From assembly GCF_012912105.1 (NCBI RefSeq), contig NZ_QMEA01000057.1:1-40320 (forward strand): a stretch of DNA of 40,320 nt. The letters run 5' to 3'. The position numbers and the translations under genes are program-made. Shown piece by piece: positions 1 to 7,854 of the stretch. Under the pieces are notes generated by a model. That model was not told the DNA's origin and did not search any database. It worked only from the letters and a program-made list of their open reading frames with translations. Each line of letters starts with the position of its first letter. Within the stretch, counting starts at the first letter, position 1. Origin of the DNA: Brasilonema sp. UFV-L1. Lineage in GTDB: Bacteria > Cyanobacteriota > Cyanobacteriia > Cyanobacteriales > Nostocaceae.

Positions 1-102
1 TTTTTTATCTTGCTACATGATAAATAGCGATCGCCTACTTTAGTCTAAACTCCAGTGATTAGCAGGACTTACGCAACTGGCACAGTGTAGGGACTCTGTT
101 TA

Positions 103-396
103 GGGGTAGTGTTACGGAAGCTGCGACCAAGGGCAAACTAAACCGTATAGTTTAACTAAGCGACAAACAAAAGTTCCGAATTTTGTTGAAGAATCGGAAC
201 TTAACCCACTTGAGTGACGATTTTATGCCTCAAAGGTATTAAGTGGTACATGATTAGAGCCAAAAAGTTCCGACTCCAACCATACTCGGAACTTTGGAGT
301 TTGCTTGAATGCTGTTACGTTAATCGTCTAAAACGCTTTACTGGTAAACATTTTAGCGTACTTTGCCCCTGGTTGCAGCTTCCGTAACACTACCCC
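103..396. mobile_element. Tn3-type miniature inverted-repeat element (TIME-like MITE)
   Basis: The two ends, 103-140 and 359-396, are inverted repeats of about 38 bp with three mismatches, each beginning GGGG. A 5-bp direct repeat, GTTTA, flanks the element exactly (98-102 and 397-401). Ends of 38 bp starting GGGG with 5-bp target duplications are the hallmark of Tn3-family transposons. The 294-bp interior has no credible reading frame, so this is a non-autonomous derivative that would need a Tn3-type transposase elsewhere. The interior carries an inverted pair of AAGTTCCGA-type words (about 171-203 and 267-295) that could form secondary structure. The repeat and duplication are directly visible; the family assignment is inferred from their geometry. 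Confidence 0.85.
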
Positions 397-563
397 GTTT
401 AGCGACAGGTCAAGTGTGAAGAAAGCGGCCTGGGTAGGCGATCGCCCACGTGGTTCTATGATGGCAGCGCTTGTAAGAACGCCCAACACTAAGCGTGGAA
501 CTGTGGTGGGCTTAGTTGTGAGAAAATTAGACAGGTGGCTACTACTAACCCTCTTTTGTCACT

Positions 564-1349
564 CTAGGCAGAGGAAAAATAGAAATAAGGAATATTGAAG
601 TTTTGAAAAATTGAACGAGTCAAATTATTGACAATTATTTGGAGATGAAAAAATCCTTCAGATAACTTAGGAACTGTAAAGACTTTTAGCCAAGGTTTAA
701 TTAAATTGAATAGCACAAATGGTTGAAGTATCAAACGGAGGTTGTTCAGAATATTATTCCAACCGTTTTCTTTATCCCACCAGGGATGCGATGAGAAATT
801 AGATTCAGATTGTGGTGGAAATTTGAGCAATTGTTCAGAATGGAGACTGACCATCAAATAAGCGCTACAAACTATTTCCCACCACCTCTCTATTTGGGGA
901 TAATGAGTGACTCGAAAATCTGCCCAACCTAATTCATTTTTACTCTGCTTTAAACCATATTCTACCCAAGTTCGTAAACCATAAAAATTTCCAACGTCTC
1001 TCGGTGTAATTTCAGGGTATTTACTCATTACGTACCAAGTTGTGTTTTTTGGTAGCGTTTCTTTATCAGTGGTTATTTGCCAATATCTAATTCCTTGATT
1101 TTGACCACAAATTATCTCTCTAATAAATCTATTTTCTGAACTTAAGTTAGAGAAGACTCGCTTGAATCTTTGCCACTCTGAATATTTCACCTCGGTTTCT
1201 GCTATGCCCCACGCTCGGTGATTTGAGCGAATCGCAACTATAAAATTAAGATTTAATTCATCTAGCACGCTTAGAAAATTTTTACCGCTTTCTCCATATA
1301 AACTATCCGCCAGAACAAGATTAAACCTAAATCCCATTGATTTTAACAA
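564..1349 (-). pseudogene. IS701-like transposase, C-terminal fragment
   Basis: The 261-residue frame carries the IS701-type block VLADSLYGESG near its start and, further on, YGLRTWVEYGLKQSKNELGW followed by WWEIVCSAYLMVSLHSEQL, the conserved C-terminal half of this DDE transposase family. The N-terminal half (first catalytic Asp, DETGDKKKG block) is missing. The frame breaks at about 1350, where unrelated repeat DNA begins. A minus-strand fragment with the missing N-terminal half lies at 3600-4140, so the gene may have been split by nested insertions, or these may be two copies. Not expected to be active. Confidence 0.8.
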
Positions 1350-1650
1350 CAGAACGAAGGTGTCAGTCGTCAGGAGTCAGGAGGAAGAAGGAGTTTTTTT
1401 TTGACATCGAGTGGACTCCTGTAATGCCTGAACGGATGAGTCTAGGGGTTTAAATCCCCACCGTCTGCAGGGGAGCCAGCGCCGTGGGCGGGTTTCCCGA
1501 CTTGAGGCGTCTGGTGAGACCAGCGCTGCAGGAGGGTCTCCCTCCGTAGGCGACTGGCGAACCCGAAGGGCGTTGTCCACAGTTGGTTGGGGTTTGAATC
1601 CCCATCCATAAGATTGCTGAATTCTGACTTCTGACTTCTGACTTCTTCTT
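1350..1650. repeat. Dispersed GC-rich repeat and heptamer tandem repeats
   Basis: No credible gene lies here. At 1370-1382 and 1617-1646 there are short tandem repeats (TCTGACT-type heptamers on one side and the related GTCAGGA words on the other). Between them, about 1440-1610, is a GC-rich block with phrases such as GAGCCAGCGCCGTGGGCGG, CCCGACTTGAGG and CTGGCGAACCCGAAGG and several internal inverted repeats. A related, degenerate copy of the GAGCCAGC-CCGTGGGCGG phrase occurs at about 36133-36152 downstream of ispG, so this is a dispersed repeat family. Function is unknown. Confidence 0.6.
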
Positions 1651-2429
1651 CAATCGGGTACTTTTGGTCAGGTAAGCATCATCGTGTAGTCAAAGGGGTC
1701 CAGCTAATTACGTTGTACTACACAGAAGACTCAGGTAAGTCTGTACCTGTCAACTATCGCCTATATAACAAACAGGATGGTAAGACGAAAAATGATTATT
1801 TGAGAGAAATGATAACCGAAGTTTTGACTTGGGGATTACAGCCGCAAATGGTAACAACAGATGCCTGGTATGCTAGCAGAGAAAACTTAAAGTTCTTAAA
1901 AAATAAAGGATTAGGGTTTTTAATGGGCATAGCTAAAAATCGTTCATGTTCCATTAATGGTCGAGATTACACCCAAGTTCAAAATTTAGAAATACCTGAT
2001 GAAGGCTTAATTGTGCATTGAAAAAGTTTTGGCAGCGTGAAAGTATTTCAAAAAACATTCAAAAACGAAGAGAAAAGATACTACATCATGTTTTTGACCG
2101 AAGAAGATGCACTTAATCAAATTACTAGGGCAGAATTTAAAGTATTACATTCAATTCATTGGGGAATCGAATGTTACCACAGAGCAATCAAACAGGTTTG
2201 TGGTATTGAACGACGGATGGTAGGAACAACTGAAGCTATCAAAACTCATTTTTTTAGTGCTATTCGCGCCTTTACCCAACTTGAGTTGATGCGAGCTGAA
2301 GAGTTAATTGAAAATTGGTATGAACTTCAAAGAAATTTATCTCTTCAAGTGGCTCGTGATTTCATTTTGAAACATCTACAACAGAAGCTGGGCTTGAATA
2401 CACATAGTGACTTTTCTGTCAATGCGTAA
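1650..2429 (+). pseudogene. DDE transposase remnant with in-frame stop
   Basis: Translation from about 1653 reads GYFWSGKHHRVVKGVQLITLYY and continues through VTTDAWYASRENL to GIECYHRAIKQVCGIER, a DDE transposase common in cyanobacteria (IS4/IS701-like group). The TDAWY and IECYHRAIKQ blocks hold the second acidic residue and the C-terminal Glu region. The 5' part is missing, cut by the heptamer repeats, and a TGA at 2019-2021 interrupts an otherwise continuous frame. The right end, TGCGTAAGTCCT (2423-2434), matches AGGACTTACGCA at 64-75 in inverted orientation, so the element's left end may lie upstream of the Tn3-type insert. Confidence 0.8.
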
Positions 2430-2432
2430 GTC

Positions 2433-2764
2433 CTAGTCTCGACGCAGCTTGGGGTAGTTTTCTTGAAATCCTTTCTTGGGTTTGCTGGAAACGTGGGGTG
2501 TATTTTGCCAAGGTGAACCCCAACGGGACTAGTCAAACCTGCCCTCAATGCGGAACTCATACTGGAAAGAAGAAACTGTCTGAACGTGTTCATGTTTGTC
2601 ATGAGTGTGGATACACAACAGACCGCGATGTTGCTGCTGCGATGGTAGTAGAGCAAAGAGGTCTTGCAGCTGCGGGACTCGCAGTCAAGCTGCCTGTGGA
2701 GGTATCGTTGTCTGGGGACGCAAGTCTAGGCACGACCCGTGAAACAGGAAAAACCAGGAAGTGA
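2433..2764 (+). pseudogene. tnpB: TnpB (IS200/IS605 family) C-terminal fragment
   Basis: The frame reads from about 2441 (DAAWGSFLEILSWVCWKRG) and ends at 2764. It contains the TnpB zinc ribbon (CPQC at about 2537, then CHEC about 20 residues later) and the DRDVAAA block with the last RuvC aspartate. The N-terminal two thirds, including the first RuvC motifs and the nucleic-acid-binding region, are missing: the preceding transposon end runs directly into this tail. As a fragment it cannot act as an RNA-guided nuclease. A stem-loop typical of an IS605 right end follows the stop codon. Confidence 0.85.
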
Positions 2765-2774
2765 TTCTTGGAAG

Positions 2775-2810
2775 CCCCCACTGTACTCGGTACTCCGAGT
2801 CAGTGGCGGG
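2775..2810 (+). repeat. IS200/IS605 right-end hairpin
   Basis: Eleven bases after the tnpB stop there is a stem of ACTCGG (2785-2790), loop TACT, and CCGAGT (2795-2800), extended by CCACTG (2778-2783) and CAGTGG (2801-2806) around a single bulged base. A subterminal hairpin just after tnpB is what TnpA of IS200/IS605 recognises at the right end. The stretch TTCCGTCCC downstream (2831-2839) may be part of the transposon end, equivalent to the guide scaffold of a reRNA. Confidence 0.6.
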
Positions 2811-2819
2811 AGGATGTCA

Positions 2820-3063
2820 CGTCCCGTTAGTTCCGTCCCTTTTACAAAATATCTATTGTGACAGTTGTAAGGGCGGAATGTGGGTTCAAATGTGTCAAAT
2901 TGACACATTTGGATATCGCCGCCTCAGCCCTTTACCTCCTGTCCTCTCCCTCTACCTCTGAAGGAGCTAGGGCAGAAGCACTCAAATGCGCAAGTCTGGG
3001 CCAGAAGATTACCTATACCAAGGCTAAGGCAATTGTTGCCGAGTATATAGCATAAACACTACT
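2820..3063. other. Gap with a perfect palindrome; no confident gene
   Basis: The stretch holds a perfect palindrome with 12-bp arms and a one-base centre at 2887-2911 (CAAATGTGTCAA, A, TTGACACATTTG). A short frame on the plus strand ends at 3055 with a tail reading LGQKITYTKAKAIVAEYIA, which looks like the end of some protein but which I do not recognise. It follows the palindrome with no good start and is probably a fragment. Confidence 0.35.
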
Positions 3064-3365
3064 GTGACACTACGAGTACAAATTCTCAAGGATAAATTTA
3101 ATCAAAGTCAGTCTGTAATTAGACAAGCAATCTCTGAGCTAAAAATTAAGTATAAAAAGCGATTATTTGACCCGTTCATAACTTTGTGGGCATTTTTATC
3201 TCAAGTTTTAGATACTGAGAAAACTTGTTATAATGCCGTGAGTAAAATAATTGCACATTTGGCAGAGGAAGAGGTAGAGATTCCCTCAACTGATACGAGT
3301 GCTTACTATCAAGCAGGGTCAAGATTGCCAGAAAAGTTATTAGAAAAACTTTTCAATTCCTCGTG
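3064..3365 (+). pseudogene. IS4-family transposase N-terminal fragment
   Basis: The 108-residue frame contains FDPFITLWAFLSQVLDTEKT followed by AVSKIIAHLAEEEVEIPSTD and TSAYYQAGSRLPEKLLEKLF, the N-terminal region of a group of cyanobacterial IS4-family transposases. None of the catalytic DDE residues is present. At about 3365 the match stops and the sequence switches to an IS66-like fragment on the other strand, so this is a relic cut by another insertion or by deletion. Confidence 0.7.
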
Positions 3366-3560
3366 CCATTCGTCTTCACCCAGTAGATAGCTTTCGGGCT
3401 GCATTTGAACAACGTGAAAGTGCAATCTGAAAAAAATGTTACTACTTTGTACATGCAACCCACAACCAGGCTTGACTTTGTTTGGGATTGCATCCATTAA
3501 TGTTCCCTTGAGCAAAGCTTGTTTCATCCGCTCCAACGACAGGCAATAATAAATTAAGCA
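3366..3560 (-). pseudogene. IS66-like transposase fragment
   Basis: Reading the minus strand from about 3556 gives LPVVGADETSFAQGN, then NGCNPKQSQAWLWVACTK, two stop codons, and then HFFQIALSRCSNAARKL. This matches the order of the IS66 catalytic core (DETSF-QGN, WLWV, FQ-LSRS-AAK). Only about 60 codons survive, with at least two stops. It is a short degraded relic with no coding capacity. Confidence 0.6.
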
Positions 3561-3599
3561 ACTGCCATATGAAAGCCATAATTAAAGCTGATCAATAAA

Positions 3600-4140
3600 T
3601 CCTTTGCCTTTAAGTTTTTGGATAATTTCGGCAGCAAGTTAAGACTTAGTTTTAGATTCCTCTGTTTCCTTGAGTTTTTTTCTGGGTTTGAAGATCTTAA
3701 ATATTAATGGAAAAGTAATATTGCCCAAAATGCCATAAGTATTTACTGAAACTATACCGTTATTAAATGCGCCTAAATTTCCAATATACTGCCGAGATAC
3801 ATCATCCATAGAATTGCCTTTCTTTTTGTCCCCAGTTTCATCTAATATGAGCTTGAATGACCTTGTTTGTAAGATTTTTAACCTCAACAATAATCTCCGG
3901 AGTCTCAATTGCATCACTCACCAAGGTGCGTCCGTGAGAAAGTGCTGTAGAGGTTGTGGATCATGTAAACCTACAGATATAGCAATGGCTGTAAAGACTT
4001 CCTTTTAATATCAGAAATCATTTCTACATGAAGATATTTGAAGTTCTCATAAGTTCTGACTTCCAAAAATAGGTCTTGATAAAAAGCACAGTAATCATCC
4101 ACGAAGGTGCCAGTCAGAGTGGCAGTTCTGGGGTTGAGCA
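3600..4140 (-). pseudogene. IS701-like transposase, N-terminal fragment
   Basis: From about 4115 on the minus strand the translation reads VDDYCAFYQDLFLEVRTYEN, then, after a frame change, GLHDPQPLQHFLTDAPW, and after another change LILDETGDKKKGNSMD and VSRQYIGNLG. These are successive blocks of the N-terminal half of an IS701 transposase, including the first catalytic Asp in ILDETGD. Two frameshifts and a stop near 3638 make it non-functional. The C-terminal half of a similar gene lies at 564-1349 on the same strand. The two meet at a shared KLK/LLK-x-x-GF segment, which is compatible with one gene interrupted by more than 2 kb of later insertions. Confidence 0.7.
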
Positions 4141-4173
4141 TAGATTGAATCTACGTTTGAGGATTTCTCATTC

Positions 4174-4197
4174 ATATGACTCTAAATAGAGTCATAT
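4174..4197. repeat. Perfect inverted repeat, 11-bp arms
   Basis: ATATGACTCTA (4174-4184) and its exact reverse complement TAGAGTCATAT (4187-4197) are separated by two adenines. No U-tract follows in either direction, so it is a poor terminator candidate. It could be an operator-like site or the end of an old mobile element. It sits about 400 bp upstream of the next gene. Confidence 0.5.
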
Positions 4198-4600
4198 AAG
4201 AGTGCTAATTTACCTGACTTTAAGACTTAACTGAACCGTCTTGGCTTGAATTTGTGTATCAAAATCTTGTTAATAAATCTTTATCAAATAAAGCCAAAAA
4301 AAATGTTAAATAGATAATAGAGTAGAACAGAGAACACATTGTTAGTTATATCAGAAAAGTTGAATTTTTCATTGCAAGTTTTCTTCGTGCTTTTATTGCA
4401 TAGAAAAATTTACTTAATATAGGTTTTCATGATTTTTTCCTATAAAAAAACATTCCATAGTTAAATTCGTTTATATCGTTTGAAGTGAAAATTGTAGCTT
4501 TGTAGTAGGATTTTGTGGTATAGGTTAATGCCCTCATTATTGTCATTTGATTTCTACAGGTCTAAACATTTTAAACCTTGTGATGTAATGTTCAAAGATT
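4198..4600. other. AT-rich gap upstream of the VOC gene
   Basis: This is about 400 bp of very AT-rich sequence with no reading frame of note and no visible transposase homology. It presumably contains the promoter of the VOC-family gene that starts at 4601, but I cannot single out a convincing -10/-35 pair among the many TATAAT-like words. Confidence 0.4.
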
Positions 4601-5095
4601 ATGCTATCTAGTTCAAATTTGTTAAATATGACTCTACCTAAAGGGAGCCTACGTCGAATACACCATATCTCCTTAAAGGTCAGCGACATGAGAGTCTCCC
4701 GCCACTTCTATGGCGGCATCCTTGGTCTTCATGAACTTACTGGTGATGCACTTCCTGAACCAATACGTAAGTTGATCGAGGCTGAAAAAATTGCTATTTT
4801 CTATGTTCCTGATGGTTCGCTCCTGAATCTATTTTGGGAACCTGATTTGCCATTAAATAACACTGAATCTCATCACGGCTTTACCCATGCTGAGATTTCA
4901 AATCATCTTGCTTTTGAAATTAATTCACAATTATTTGAGCAGGCAATTGAGGTGCTACGTGCTAACCAAATAAAATTCGATTATGGAATTGACGGTCCTA
5001 CGGGACAAGCTATTTACTGCTACGATCCGGACAGATTGCTGATTGAAATTCGTCATGATTATCTACAGCCTCCAAAACCAACTTATTTAACTTAA
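4601..5095 (+). CDS. VOC-superfamily (glyoxalase/dioxygenase-like) protein
   Basis: This 164-residue protein has the paired beta-alpha-beta-beta-beta layout of the vicinal oxygen chelate superfamily. Visible blocks are RIHHISLKVSDM (residues 19-30), FYGGILGL (36-43), SNHLAFEI (100-107) and DRLLIEIRHD (144-153). Likely metal ligands are His22, His102 and Glu149, the usual positions in VOC enzymes. The superfamily includes glyoxalases, extradiol ring-cleaving dioxygenases and resistance proteins, and the sequence alone does not choose between them. It stands alone between transposon relics, 3 kb upstream of the biosynthetic genes on the same strand. Its start region (MLSSSN) resembles the MKILSSSN/MKIPSSSN starts of two cluster genes, a weak hint of common origin. 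No good ribosome binding site precedes 4601; the ATG at 4628 is an alternative. Confidence 0.75.
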   Translation: MLSSSNLLNMTLPKGSLRRIHHISLKVSDMRVSRHFYGGILGLHELTGDALPEPIRKLIEAEKIAIFYVPDGSLLNLFWEPDLPLNNTESHHGFTHAEISNHLAFEINSQLFEQAIEVLRANQIKFDYGIDGPTGQAIYCYDPDRLLIEIRHDYLQPPKPTYLT

Positions 5096-5145
5096 GGAAT
5101 AATTGTTAAGTATGTAATATTTGTGCGTGAAGTGTATGAGAATTA

Positions 5146-5876
5146 ACAGGGTAAACGCAAGAAAAATGAAATTGTAATATGCTAAGGAAATGCAGTTTCT
5201 ACAGGTATTTCCAATTGTTGCAGGTTTTGACACATCGTCTAACTCTACAGCTTTGAGTAGACAATCTGGGTCAGTGCTGCCTGCAACGGATTGCTCCCAA
5301 ATCCATCAACAATTGGCGCATCACTTTGAGGACTTGCACGACCCCCGAGGGAAGCAAGGTGTGCTTCATCCTTTTATCAGCATTGTAATGATTGCGCTGT
5401 TGGCGACTATTGGTGGTGCTCAAGGATGGGAAGACATAGAAACCAATGGCGTGAGCCATCAATGTTGGTTGTCCAGTTTCTTGCCACTGCCGTTTGGGAT
5501 TCCGAGCGCGATACCTATCGTCGACTGTTTGAGAGGATATCGCCCACAGCATTTGAGCGCAGTTTTCATAGCTGGTTGAGCAGTTTGGTAGAGGATTTAG
5601 GGGCACAAGTCGTCCCGATTGATGGCAAAAAATTCAATGGTTCTTATGACCGTAACCAACAACAGTCCTCTTTACATGTAGTTAGTGCTTGGGGAGCGTG
5701 AGCATCGGCTGTTTCTCGGTCAAGTTAAAGTGATGACAAAAGTAATGAGATTACGGACTCGGCAAAAGGCTAAACGAGCCAGCATAGATGAGGTTTACAT
5801 GCTTAAAGTTTTAGAAGTTTCGATTCCCTTACAGTCTTGCTCATCCAACGCATAAATTTTCTTGCGTTTACCCTGT
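5146..5876 (+). mobile_element. ISAs1-family element, internally deleted
   Basis: The ends are exact inverted repeats of about 20 bp: CAGGGTAAACGCAAGAAAA starts at 5147 and its reverse complement ends at 5875. Between them is a decayed ISAs1-type transposase. Full ISAs1 elements are about 1.2 kb and this one is 0.73 kb, so roughly 0.4-0.5 kb of the transposase gene is missing while both ends are preserved. I see no obvious target duplication. The right end lies about 50 bp upstream of the haemagglutinin-like gene. Confidence 0.8.
5190..5853 (+). pseudogene. ISAs1-family transposase, frameshifted and deleted
   Basis: Frame 1 (from 5190) contains HFEDLHDPRGKQGVLHPF and VMIALLATIGGAQGWEDIE, the ISAs1/H-repeat N-terminal region. 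After a frameshift near 5430 a second frame continues with DTYRRLFERISPTAFERSF and VPIDGKKFNGSYDR, which contains the catalytic IDGK Asp, and ends at SAWGA. A third frame reads HRLFLGQVKV, and the catalytic middle is then missing before the C-terminal phrase RTRQKAKRASIDEVYMLKVL. At least two frameshifts and one deletion rule out activity. Confidence 0.8.
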
Positions 5877-5926
5877 TCAGTAGACGCTCTACGATCAATT
5901 ATTCATTGAAACAAGGGAATATTATA

Positions 5927-7654
5927 ATGACTGCATTTTTTGAGGCAAACTCAATTACAAGCAACATCCTCAAACTTAATAGCGGCATAGCTGTTGCCAA
6001 GAATCTATTCCTCAAATTTTCGGCGCTATCTATCCCAGAAGGGGCTACAGCTGTCGTTGAGAACGATTCGACAATTGAGAACATTATTATCTGCATTACT
6101 GGGGAGTCTGTCTCTAAAATAGAAGGCACTCTCCGGATACAAGGAGCTGCAAACCTATTTTTCCTTAATCCCAATGGTATTGATTTTGGTGAGTATGCGT
6201 TTCTCGATACTGGCGGTTCGTTTGTCGCTACAACAGCTAATGAAATCGGATTTGCAGATGGAACTCAGTTAGAATTATCTGGCGACTTGAGTTCTTCTCC
6301 CCTAACTTCAAGCGTACCTAGCCGACTGCGGTTTGATGATTCGGTTTTAGGACGCATTCGGGTTATGGGCACAGGGCACGATCTAAAGATTGAAAACTTA
6401 TTCTTCCCTGCTGTTACCCGAAATAGTAGCCGTGGATTGCAAGTATGCTCGGGTAAAACTTTCGCTCTAGTAGGCACAGATTTAATACTAGAGAGCGGTA
6501 CAATATTGGGAGAAGGTGCTACAGTCGAGTTAAGCAGTGTTCGGGAAGGGGAAGTAAGGCTGGACGCGACGGAGCAAGGTTGGACTTTCAATTATGAAGT
6601 CGTGCAGAATTTTGGAGATATTCAGCTGCAAGACCAAGCCCTTGTTGATGCTAGTGGAGTGAGTACCGGTTCGATCCGAGTGCGAGGGCGACGCCTCAGC
6701 CTTGTAGAAGGCTCGTTAATTTTGATTCAAAATGAAGGCGATGGGCTAGGAGGAAGTTTAACGATTGAGACCTCCGAATCTGTAGAGTTGAGTGGACATA
6801 GCCCCGACGTTCGAGTTCAAACCCGTTTACTCTCGCAAACAACAGCAGGCGGGAAAGGCGGAAGTATTGAGATTTCTACGAAACGATTAATCGTGCGAGA
6901 TGGGGCAACCATCTCCGCCTTAACAGTCTCAGCTGCCCAAGCAGGAAACATATGCATCAATGCCTCTAAATCTTTGGAGTTGATGGGGACTTCACTGAAG
7001 GATTTTCGTTTCTTCAGTGCTATCAACTCCACATCTTACAGTTCTGGCAATACTGGCGATCTGACCATTTCGACAGGGTCGGTAATGGTTCTAGACGGAG
7101 GTATTATTGCTTGCGGTAGTTTACGCAAAGGCAATTGTGGGAACTTAACTGTTAACGCCGCCGAATCCGTATTGTTAGTTGGAACTAACTGGCATTTTAT
7201 AGAAACGAGTGGAATTCACTCGGTCACAATTGGTGAGGGAAACTGTGGTAACGTGACTATTAATGCGTGCCGCGTGGAAGTGCGAGATTCAGCCAGGATT
7301 GCTACGTCTACTTCGCCAAGCGGTGCAAAACTCACGATTAATGCCTATGAGTCGGTTGAGGTCAGCGGCTGGCTGCCAGGATACAAGGAGTCTAGTAGAA
7401 TTGCTGCGGCAAGTTCCTCTTTTATGAGACGGACGGGAGAAGTTGCTCCCTGTCCCACTGCGCCAAGCGATGCGTCAGCAGAGATGACAATTAAGACAAA
7501 GCTATTGAGGGTAACTGACAACGGATGTGTGACGGTCGGTCGTGAAGCTGGTGCTGTAGGAAGGTTAAAAATCGAAGCTGATTCCGTCATCCTTAGCGAT
7601 GGGAGTAGTATCGCTACCAACCCCGCACCTAGAGAAGGTGGAGATACTGCCTGA
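5927..7654 (+). CDS. Truncated filamentous haemagglutinin-like (TPS-domain) protein
   Basis: The 575-residue product contains the haemagglutination-activity (two-partner secretion) signature NLFFLNPNGIDFGEYAFLD followed by GGSFVATTAN (residues about 76-105). After it come many beta-strand repeats of the kind GNLTVNAAESV and GSLTIETSESVELSG, which predict a right-handed beta-helix. I start at 5927 because AAGGGA lies upstream at good spacing and because the longer frame from 5837 would begin inside the ISAs1 right end. There is no Sec signal peptide, and cyanobacterial relatives are usually longer and continue past the GG-D-T motif where this one stops. It therefore looks cut at both ends and may be non-functional. 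If exported it would need a TpsB/Omp85 partner; none is here. A link to the metabolite cluster is doubtful. Confidence 0.7.
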   Translation: MTAFFEANSITSNILKLNSGIAVAKNLFLKFSALSIPEGATAVVENDSTIENIIICITGESVSKIEGTLRIQGAANLFFLNPNGIDFGEYAFLDTGGSFVATTANEIGFADGTQLELSGDLSSSPLTSSVPSRLRFDDSVLGRIRVMGTGHDLKIENLFFPAVTRNSSRGLQVCSGKTFALVGTDLILESGTILGEGATVELSSVREGEVRLDATEQGWTFNYEVVQNFGDIQLQDQALVDASGVSTGSIRVRGRRLSLVEGSLILIQNEGDGLGGSLTIETSESVELSGHSPDVRVQTRLLSQTTAGGKGGSIEISTKRLIVRDGATISALTVSAAQAGNICINASKSLELMGTSLKDFRFFSAINSTSYSSGNTGDLTISTGSVMVLDGGIIACGSLRKGNCGNLTVNAAESVLLVGTNWHFIETSGIHSVTIGEGNCGNVTINACRVEVRDSARIATSTSPSGAKLTINAYESVEVSGWLPGYKESSRIAAASSSFMRRTGEVAPCPTAPSDASAEMTIKTKLLRVTDNGCVTVGREAGAVGRLKIEADSVILSDGSSIATNPAPREGGDTA

Positions 7655-7854
7655 GAAAACTAAAACAACCAAGATTACAGCCGTTCAAGACCAACTTAAT
7701 ACCCATGTAAGAGCATCTCTGTACAAGGCGTTGAAAAAGTCACAGCTACGGAGAAATAAGGGCTTCGGTTTATGCGATTGCAGTTTTGGTAAATGGATAA
7801 AGCTGAACTAGGCGGCAATTGCTACGATTGAATAATTTTTGTTCTAGAAGAGCT

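Noticed and set aside
416-598. 60-residue plus-strand frame next to the Tn3-type element
   Set aside because: It has no recognisable motifs, no ribosome binding site, and runs into the 3' end of a transposase relic on the other strand.
1617-1646. Short direct repeats as a CRISPR array
   Set aside because: The units are contiguous 7-base words without spacers, typical of cyanobacterial short tandem repeats. No cas genes are present.
2498-2764. Possible active TnpB nuclease with a guide RNA at the hairpin
   Set aside because: Only the zinc ribbon and last RuvC block remain; the N-terminal two thirds are gone, so it cannot be a working RNA-guided system.
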